Positions 12,866 to 18,139 of a stretch of 18,139 nucleotides of DNA are shown one piece after another (position 1 is the first letter of the stretch; each line of letters starts with the position of its first letter). The translations under genes and the position numbers were made by a program. This DNA comes from an uncultured Bacilli bacterium. GTDB taxonomy: Bacteria; Bacillota_I; Bacilli_A; RF39; UBA660. The notes beneath the pieces were generated by a model. The model was not told where the DNA came from, did not search any database, and saw nothing but the letters and a program-made list of their open reading frames with translations. The stretch is taken from assembly GCA_944363695.1 (NCBI GenBank), contig CALVUW010000006.1, positions 1-18,139 of the forward strand, written 5' to 3'.

Positions 12866-14659
12866 GTGATAGTAAAGGGGCAAAAAATAAATGATCGTTA
12901 TGAAATTATCCGCACAATTGGTGAAGGAGGCATGGCGAATGTTTATCTTGGTTATGATACAATATTAGATCGAAATGTAGCGATTAAAGTATTACGTGGT
13001 GATTTATCTAGTGATGAAAAATTTGTCCGTCGCTTTCAAAGAGAAGCCTTATCTGCTTCTAGTTTATCTCATCCTAATATTGTAGCTATGTATGATGTAG
13101 GAGAAGATAATGGACTTTATTATATTGTCATGGAATATATAGAAGGAAAGACATTAAAGCAGCTTTTGAAAAAACGCGGTAGCCTTACCTTAAGTGAAGC
13201 GATTGATATTATGTTGCAAATTACGGATGGAATGGCTCATGCCCATGATAGTTATATTGTTCATCGTGATTTAAAACCCCAAAATATCATGATTCAAGAT
13301 GATGGCCAAATTAAAATAACTGATTTTGGTATAGCAATGGCTTTAAATTCGACGCAATTAACACAGACCAATTCTGTTATGGGTTCAGTTCATTATTTAC
13401 CACCAGAACAAGCAGCTGGTAAAGGATCAACGATTAAAAGTGATATTTATTCTATGGGAATTATCTTTTATGAATTATTAACAGGATCTTTACCTTTTAA
13501 AGGAGAAAGTGCTGTCGAAATTGCTTTGAAGCAAATGCGTGATCCACTTCCGGATGTTCATGCTTTGAATAAAGATATCCCTCAAAGTATTGAAAATATT
13601 ATTTTGAAAGCAACGGCTAAAAATCCAAAGAACCGGTATAATGATGTCAAGGAAATGCATAATGATTTGTTAACAGCTCTAAATGATGATCGGATGGATG
13701 AACCTCCGTATGTGTATCCTTATCCAGAACACGAAGTGGATGAAACTACAAAGGTGATGAAAAAATTAACCGACGCAGAGAATGCAGATACGACAACGAT
13801 TGCAACACCAATTGTTGATGACAAAGTTAAGAAAACGAATAAATGGGTCAAGATTTTGGCTATTGTCGCTGCAGCGATCATTGTAATATGTGCTACGATC
13901 TTCTTTATTGTTCCTGCCGTAACAGGTGAGCCAGATATTAAGGTGCCAGATGTGTCAGGGCTTGAAGTATCTGAAGCTGAAGATGAATTGAAAGATGCTG
14001 GTTTTGAAGTGGCCGCAAAAATTGAAGAAGAAGCTAGCGATACGATAGAAGAAGGCTTGGTGGTACGAACTGATCCAGAAGCGGGTAGAAGTATCAAAAA
14101 AGGAACAACGATTACGTTATATCGTTCTACTGGTGAAGAGACTTTTGAAATAGAAGATTATACAGGACAAAATTATATCGCTGTACAAACCGAATTAGAA
14201 TTACATGATATCAGTGTTAATGTGGAAAAACGAGATGTTGATACGTCTAAAGAATATGATGAACAAGAAATTGTTGGTCAATCAGTTGCCGCTGGTGAAA
14301 AGTTGAAAAAAGGAGACAGCATTACGCTTTATATTCCTAATATTGTCTCTACGTATCCTGATATGTTAGAACAAGGTTGGAGTAGAGAAGATGCCGAAGA
14401 TTTTGCTAGTACATATAATTTAAATCTAACCATTAGAGAAGAAGAAACAACTGCTTATGAAGAAGGCAAAGTTATTAGACAATCTAGGGCTGCTGGTAGT
14501 CCAATTGTTAGTGGTGCTAGTATCACGATAACGGTAGCAAAGCGTCCAACAACGCCAACTACCCCATCTGAGGAAGAACCAACAACTGGTCAAGATGATC
14601 CATCAACGGAAACTGGCGATGAAACGACTAGTGGTCAATCAGAAACATCAGAAAGTTAG
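12866..14659 (+). CDS. prkC: PASTA-domain transmembrane serine/threonine protein kinase
   Basis: A 597-residue eukaryotic-like kinase controlling cell-wall growth, and spore germination in Bacillus through muropeptide sensing. The kinase domain (about 12-272) has the P-loop GEGGMANVYLG, catalytic lysine K41 (VAIK), HRDLKPQN with D135, DFG at 153-155 and the activation segment GSVHYLPPEQ. An acidic juxtamembrane linker leads to one transmembrane helix (about 327-352). Outside are three PASTA repeats (about 356-425, 426-495, 496-565) and a Thr/Glu/Ser-rich tail. Bacillus PrkC also has three repeats. The GTG start at 12866 directly follows the prpC stop and lies eight bases after AAGGTGA; it gives the family-typical N-terminus. 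rsgA follows after eight bases. Confidence 0.95.
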   Translation: MIVKGQKINDRYEIIRTIGEGGMANVYLGYDTILDRNVAIKVLRGDLSSDEKFVRRFQREALSASSLSHPNIVAMYDVGEDNGLYYIVMEYIEGKTLKQLLKKRGSLTLSEAIDIMLQITDGMAHAHDSYIVHRDLKPQNIMIQDDGQIKITDFGIAMALNSTQLTQTNSVMGSVHYLPPEQAAGKGSTIKSDIYSMGIIFYELLTGSLPFKGESAVEIALKQMRDPLPDVHALNKDIPQSIENIILKATAKNPKNRYNDVKEMHNDLLTALNDDRMDEPPYVYPYPEHEVDETTKVMKKLTDAENADTTTIATPIVDDKVKKTNKWVKILAIVAAAIIVICATIFFIVPAVTGEPDIKVPDVSGLEVSEAEDELKDAGFEVAAKIEEEASDTIEEGLVVRTDPEAGRSIKKGTTITLYRSTGEETFEIEDYTGQNYIAVQTELELHDISVNVEKRDVDTSKEYDEQEIVGQSVAAGEKLKKGDSITLYIPNIVSTYPDMLEQGWSREDAEDFASTYNLNLTIREEETTAYEEGKVIRQSRAAGSPIVSGASITITVAKRPTTPTTPSEEEPTTGQDDPSTETGDETTSGQSETSES

Positions 14660-14667
14660 GAGTCTAT

Positions 14668-15504
14668 ATGCAAGGACAAATCATTAAAATTCGTAGTAAT
14701 ATTCATGAAGTGGAAAGTAATGGACAAGTGTATTCACTAATTCCACGAGGTATTTTGCGTAAAGAAAAAATAGTACCTAGAGTAGGTGATTATGTAGAAT
14801 TTGATCCCGAGCAAAAGGTGTTAGAGAAAGTATTACCTCGGAAAAATGAATTTGAGCGTCCTTTTGTTAGTAATATCGATCAAGCTTTTATTATTACTAG
14901 TTTACAGAAACCGGATTTTTCATTAGGTTTGTTGGATCGGTTTTTGGTTTTAATGGAGTTGCACCATGTTACACCGATTATTTGTATTACCAAAAAAGAT
15001 TTAGTTACTGAATCTTTTTTAGATAAAATATCTTCCTTGCTTCAGTATTATCAAGATATTGGTTATACGGTTATCTTTAATACAGAAATTGATGCGATCA
15101 AAACATTATTGCAAGGCAAAACTAGTGTTTTTACCGGTCAAACAGGTGCAGGGAAATCAACTCTATTAAATCATATTAATCCCGATTGGAACTTAGCAAC
15201 TGGTGAGATTTCAGAAGCGTTGGGGCGTGGAAGACATACAACCCGAAATGTAGAATTATATCGATTTCATGATGGTAAAGTGTTAGATACTCCCGGTTTT
15301 TCTGCTCTTACGTTTCAGGGATTTACTAGAGAAGATATAAAAAATGCTTTTCCTGAATTTTCTTTTTATCCTTGTCCATTCCGTGACTGCTCTCATACGA
15401 AGGAAAAAGAATGTGCGATTAAGGAAGCCGTAGAAGAACAGAAAATTTTAAAGAGTCGTTATGAGAGCTATATAAAATTTTTGGAGGAGGTATCATCATG
15501 TTAG
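14668..15504 (+). CDS. rsgA: Ribosome small subunit GTPase RsgA
   Basis: A 278-residue circularly permuted GTPase acting late in 30S subunit maturation. An OB-fold N-terminus (1-65) is followed by the GTPase motifs in permuted order: G4 ITKKD (107-111), G1 GQTGAGKST (157-165), G2 GRGRHTTR (186-193) and G3 DTPG (207-210). The C-terminal zinc site has C236, C241, H243 and C249. All family elements are present, and length is near normal. The binding site AGGAGT overlaps the end of prkC. The last seven bases overlap rpe. Confidence 0.95.
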   Translation: MQGQIIKIRSNIHEVESNGQVYSLIPRGILRKEKIVPRVGDYVEFDPEQKVLEKVLPRKNEFERPFVSNIDQAFIITSLQKPDFSLGLLDRFLVLMELHHVTPIICITKKDLVTESFLDKISSLLQYYQDIGYTVIFNTEIDAIKTLLQGKTSVFTGQTGAGKSTLLNHINPDWNLATGEISEALGRGRHTTRNVELYRFHDGKVLDTPGFSALTFQGFTREDIKNAFPEFSFYPCPFRDCSHTKEKECAIKEAVEEQKILKSRYESYIKFLEEVSSC

Positions 15505-16130
15505 TCAGTGCATCTTTTTTAAGTAGTCAAACGATACCAGAGACTTTACGATTATTAAATGATACAGATGTAGATTTTATCCATGTAGATGTCATGGATG
15601 GTAAATTTGTTCCCCATAAGACGATGCCATTTAAACAAATGCGTCATATTTCTACATTTACGTCTAAACGCTTAGATGTACATTTGATGGTAAGAAAACC
15701 TTCACATTTTATTGAAGATTATGCGAACCTAAATACCGCTTACATTACGATTCATCATGATATTGATGAAGATGTCGTTGCTTGTTTTCAGTTAATTAAA
15801 AGCTATGCTATTAAAGTCGGATTAGCCATTAAACCAGAAACGAATATTGCTGATATTGTTCCTTATTTGCCTTATATTGATTTATTGTTGGTTTTAGGTG
15901 TTCATCCTGGAGCAGGAGGACAAGCTTTTTTAGAGAGTACCGTGCAAAAATTAGATGAAATCCAACAATTGTTAAAAGAATATCCGCAATTTTCTATTTT
16001 AGTAAGTGTTGATGGTGGTATGAATGAAACAACTGTTAAAAAGATTAAAGGAAAGATGGATATAGTTGTTAGTGGTAGTTATATTACTAATAGTGCTTCT
16101 TATCAAAAGGCGATTAATCAATTACGATAA
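15498..16130 (+). CDS. rpe: Ribulose-phosphate 3-epimerase
   Basis: A 210-residue TIM-barrel enzyme interconverting ribulose 5-phosphate and xylulose 5-phosphate in the pentose phosphate pathway. Metal and acid-base residues are H29 and D31 (FIHVDVMDGKFVP), H62 (DVHLMV) and D172 (SVDGGM). The phosphate-binding loop region reads GVHPGAGGQAF, where NPGFGGQ is common, so two positions differ. It is slightly shorter than the usual 215-225 residues. GGAGGAGG precedes ATG 15498. It is the last gene of the operon, and the thiN gene that follows it in Bacillus is not here. Confidence 0.92.
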   Translation: MLVSASFLSSQTIPETLRLLNDTDVDFIHVDVMDGKFVPHKTMPFKQMRHISTFTSKRLDVHLMVRKPSHFIEDYANLNTAYITIHHDIDEDVVACFQLIKSYAIKVGLAIKPETNIADIVPYLPYIDLLLVLGVHPGAGGQAFLESTVQKLDEIQQLLKEYPQFSILVSVDGGMNETTVKKIKGKMDIVVSGSYITNSASYQKAINQLR

Positions 16131-16134
16131 TAAG

Positions 16135-16165
16135 CTCTTAACTTATGTTTGTTAAGAGTTTTTTT
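16135..16165 (+). terminator. Rho-independent terminator of the rlmN-rpe operon
   Basis: CTCTTAAC (16135-16142) pairs with GTTAAGAG (16151-16158) around an eight-base loop. Seven T follow. Confidence 0.85.
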
Positions 16166-16211
16166 AGTCTTGACTGTCAAAGAAGAAAAAAAATTTCGAA
16201 TAAATTTGATA

Positions 16212-16220
16212 TGCTATGAT
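16212..16220 (+). promoter_or_regulatory. Extended -10 promoter of the surface protein gene
   Basis: TGCTATGAT is a TGn-extended -10. No good -35 lies 16-18 bases upstream; TTGACT at 16170-16175 is too far. The predicted start near 16227 precedes ATG 16243. Confidence 0.5.
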
Positions 16221-16242
16221 TATCATAGAAAGAAGAATAGAA

Positions 16243-17109
16243 ATGAAAAAATTTAAATTCTTATCTATCGTCGCTGTAGTTTTCTTATTTTGTGGAATTA
16301 TAAATGTAAATGCAGCAACTGTAGATAGCGAAAGAGCAACGGAAACTGGTGAATATTTTGTTGGATCTGAAGGAACGAATGTAAGTGTTACTAAAGAAGA
16401 AGATGGAACATTTGCAGTAAAATTAACAGGAGATGCTATTCAAGATATTTTTATCTATGATGGTGAAGAAGTTGTACTTGACTTAAATGGTTATACACTT
16501 ACTAACTTTACAGCATCATGTGAAGCATTAAAAGTATTTAATGGAGGAAAAGTAACCATTATCGATTCTTCTGAAGCTGGAACGGGTACAATAACGCATA
16601 AGGAGGGTTCTACTTATGGACCAATTACAAATGCGGGTACTATGATTATTGAAGGTGGTAATTTTAAAACTACGCAAAGTTTTTATGTAGTAAGAAATGA
16701 AAATGATTTAACTATTAATGGTGGTACGTTTACTACGGCTTCAAGCGATACTTCTTTAGTTGGAAATATCGTCGATGCTGAAGCAGCCGGCGCTACGCCA
16801 ACTACTGTTATTAATAATGGAGAATTCACTTCTAACAGTTCTACTTTTAAAAACAATGCTAATAGTAAAGTAGTTATCAATGGTGGAGCATTTACTAGTA
16901 ATAATGCTTATGCTGTAGATAACTGGGCAGATGCTGAAATTACAGGAGGAACTTTTACTTCAGTTACTAATTCAGCAGTTCGTTTTAAAAACGATGGTAC
17001 AACAGATTCTGCTACTTTAAAAATAACGGGTGGAACTATGGAATCTGCTGAGGATAAATTAGATATTGTTGCTGAAGAAGCTTTAAAAGAGAATATGACA
17101 ATTACATGA
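16243..17109 (+). CDS. Secreted beta-helix-like surface protein, N-terminal part up to an in-frame TGA
   Basis: 288 residues up to TGA 17107-17109. A signal peptide (about 1-24, MKKFKFLSIV...VNA) is followed by repeated strand-turn units typical of right-handed beta-helix adhesins: DLTINGGTFTT, KVVINGGAFTS, DAEITGGTFTS and LKITGGTMES. No catalytic motif is visible. The reading frame continues for 86 codons beyond the TGA into a sorting signal (separate entry), and the TGA sits exactly at a glycine of the ITGGTF repeat. The product as written would be secreted but not wall-anchored. The start is ATG 16243 with a weak site AGAAAGAAG; the earlier in-frame ATG at 16216 lies within the -10. The gene has its own promoter and terminator. 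Confidence 0.7.
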   Translation: MKKFKFLSIVAVVFLFCGIINVNAATVDSERATETGEYFVGSEGTNVSVTKEEDGTFAVKLTGDAIQDIFIYDGEEVVLDLNGYTLTNFTASCEALKVFNGGKVTIIDSSEAGTGTITHKEGSTYGPITNAGTMIIEGGNFKTTQSFYVVRNENDLTINGGTFTTASSDTSLVGNIVDAEAAGATPTTVINNGEFTSNSSTFKNNANSKVVINGGAFTSNNAYAVDNWADAEITGGTFTSVTNSAVRFKNDGTTDSATLKITGGTMESAEDKLDIVAEEALKENMTIT

Positions 17110-17370
17110 GGAACATTCTCTAGTGATATTTCTAGTTATTTACCATCAGATTATGAATTACAAGTAGATGATGAAGGAAATTTAGTTGTAATAGAAAAAA
17201 CAGAAGAAGTTCCAACAGAACCAGTAACGCCTGAAACACCAGAAGATCCAGAAGCAGATATTGAAAATCCAGATACGGGTGATCATTTCTTTGCTTATAC
17301 ATTTATGGCTCTTGTTGCTATGACTGGTATGGCAATCGTGACTTTCAAATCAAGAAAATCACATTCGTAA
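17110..17370 (+). pseudogene. Detached C-terminal part of the surface protein with NPDTG sorting signal
   Basis: This in-frame continuation after TGA 17107-17109 has no start codon or binding site of its own. It encodes 86 residues: GTFSSDISSYLPSDYELQV, completing the last repeat; a Pro/Glu/Thr-rich spacer of the kind that spans cell walls; then NPDTG, a hydrophobic helix (FFAYTFMALVAMTGMAIVTF) and a basic tail KSRKSHS. That tripartite end is a sortase substrate signal, of the NPxTG variety rather than LPxTG. A GGA-to-TGA change would explain the break. A sequencing error, a true nonsense mutation, and UGA read-through are all possible. Confidence 0.7.
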
Positions 17371-17379
17371 TTTAAAATC

Positions 17380-17415
17380 AAAGATCGCTGTTAAATCTAA
17401 CAGTGATCTTTTTTT
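17380..17415 (+). terminator. Strong rho-independent terminator
   Basis: AAAGATCGCTGTTA (17380-17393) pairs over 14 bp, with one G-U pair, with TAACAGTGATCTTT (17398-17411) around an AATC loop. Seven T are included or follow. Its position right after TAA 17368-17370 shows that the surface gene was built to end there, not at the TGA. Confidence 0.9.
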
Positions 17416-17428
17416 GTGTTTCATTATA

Positions 17429-17437
17429 TGTTATACT
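17429..17437 (+). promoter_or_regulatory. Extended -10 promoter of the last gene
   Basis: TGTTATACT is a TGn-extended -10 placed 24 bases before ATG 17462. The -35 position coincides with the T run of the preceding terminator. A second possible -10, TATAAT at 17441-17446, lies too close to the binding site GGGAGG (17450-17455). Confidence 0.5.
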
Positions 17438-17461
17438 ATTTATAATAGTGGGAGGTTACTT

Positions 17462-18097
17462 ATGAATCATAAAAAATCAGAAAATAATGAAACTATGCCA
17501 TCAAAATCTGGTGTTGAGTCAAAAAAGAAACGAAAAAAACAGGAAAAAAAGCAATCAGGCTTTAATCCGCTTTTAGCTATTATTTTATTAATATTATTTG
17601 CCTTTGTATTTTTCTTACCACAGATTAGTAGTTTTATCCGTGATTTTCAAAATAATAACACTACCAGTAAAACGCCGACTAATAGTGGGACATTATCTTG
17701 TTATTTAGTTAAAAATATGACAGATATTGATTATACAGTTGAAACCGAATTCTCCTATGAAAACGATCAATTAAAAAGGACCACTACAACTACAGAGTAT
17801 GCATTAGCTGCTGCTACTTCAGATAAACAAGTACTATTAGATAAAGAATCTAGTTGTCAAAGATTAGCTGCGACGTTAAGCAATACAACTGGTATGTCTG
17901 CTAATTGTCGTTTAGAAGAGGATAAACAGACCATTATTCAAACTATCGATTATGCTCAGTTAGACTTATCTTATATTACCGATCATATTGCTGAATTTGA
18001 GGGATTTTATCCGGAATATGAGTTGAATGAAGATATCGATACTATCCAAACTAGCATGGAGCAAGCTGGTTATACATGTACAGATACACAAAGATAA
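17462..18097 (+). CDS. Single-pass membrane protein of unknown function
   Basis: A 211-residue protein. The N-terminal 33 residues are hydrophilic and very lysine-rich (KKKRKKQEKK), followed by one transmembrane segment (about 35-57), so the rest should lie outside the cell. A Thr/Asn/Ser linker leads to an external domain (about 75-211) with four cysteines (LSCYLV, SSCQRL, ANCRLE, YTCTDT). The pattern of beta strands with a Thr-rich TTTTTEYAL segment and a QTIDYAQLDL strand loosely recalls DUF1307/YehR-type lipoproteins, but this is not firm. The start is ATG 17462, six bases after GGGAGG. The gene is alone after a strong terminator. Confidence 0.65.
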   Translation: MNHKKSENNETMPSKSGVESKKKRKKQEKKQSGFNPLLAIILLILFAFVFFLPQISSFIRDFQNNNTTSKTPTNSGTLSCYLVKNMTDIDYTVETEFSYENDQLKRTTTTTEYALAAATSDKQVLLDKESSCQRLAATLSNTTGMSANCRLEEDKQTIIQTIDYAQLDLSYITDHIAEFEGFYPEYELNEDIDTIQTSMEQAGYTCTDTQR

Positions 18098-18139
18098 ACT
18101 GAATAGTTTACACTAAAGTTATTTTATGATATGTTATTA

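Noticed and set aside
13720..14097. Minus-strand open frame of 125 codons
   Set aside because: It is antisense to prkC and rich in Ser/Thr/Ala, as expected from reversed acidic PASTA-linker codons; no start signals are present.
17107..17109. TGA read as tryptophan or glycine through a changed genetic code
   Set aside because: Trp is encoded by TGG throughout, no other gene has an internal TGA, and TGA ends spoVAC and rlmN in tight overlaps. A local lesion, error or read-through is simpler.
18095..18110. Six-base hairpin TAAACT/AGTTTA after the last gene
   Set aside because: There is no T run behind it and the stem is weak and A/T-only. The window ends too soon to judge.

Overview
The window looks like a chromosomal segment of an AT-rich, endospore-forming, low-GC Gram-positive bacterium (Bacillota, Bacilli side). 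That inference rests on a SpoVA channel operon, ExsY/CotY-type outer spore proteins, a SigF/SigG-type sigma factor, the rlmN-prpC-prkC-rsgA-rpe block, extended Shine-Dalgarno sites (GAGGTGAT) and short intergenic U-tailed hairpins. An uncultured Erysipelotrichia- or RF39-like gut lineage would fit, but no 16S or other taxonomic marker is present. The standard bacterial code is in use: TGG encodes Trp throughout, and TGA serves as stop in ATGA overlaps.

Layout. 1-1.1 kb: a GT4 glycosyltransferase of glycolipid type, convergent with a minus-strand rodA/ftsW gene; their stop codons overlap inside a shared terminator hairpin. 2.3-3.6 kb: an unrecognised small protein on the plus strand, converging on a minus-strand tandem pair of ExsY/CotY-like spore coat genes. 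3.8-6.0 kb: a membrane-anchored EIIB-like protein that lacks the phosphorylated cysteine, then a polytopic orphan histidine kinase (KinB-like layout) and yqeK. 6.1-7.2 kb: a membrane-anchored extracellular protein with paired cysteines.

7.3-11.0 kb: the sporulation core. A near-consensus SigF/SigG promoter precedes spoVAC-spoVAD-spoVAE, which overlap or nearly touch. They are followed without a terminator by an unrecognised exported protein and then by a compact SigF/SigG-like sigma gene that also has a SigA-like promoter. 11.1-16.1 kb: rlmN-prpC-prkC-rsgA-rpe, one tightly packed unit covering rRNA/tRNA methylation, reversible Ser/Thr phosphorylation with cell-wall sensing by PASTA domains, ribosome maturation and the pentose phosphate pathway. 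16.2-17.4 kb: a secreted, probably beta-helical surface protein whose C-terminal sorting signal is cut off by an in-frame TGA. 17.5-18.1 kb: a small single-pass membrane protein.

Three genes probably act together in sporulation (spoVA channel, coat pair, sigma), and the orphan kinase may feed the same programme. The least explained items are the cysteine-less EIIB, the exported protein between spoVAE and the sigma gene, and the TGA-interrupted surface protein. No RNA genes, CRISPR arrays, insertion sequences or phage genes were seen. No gene-free stretch exceeds 300 bases.
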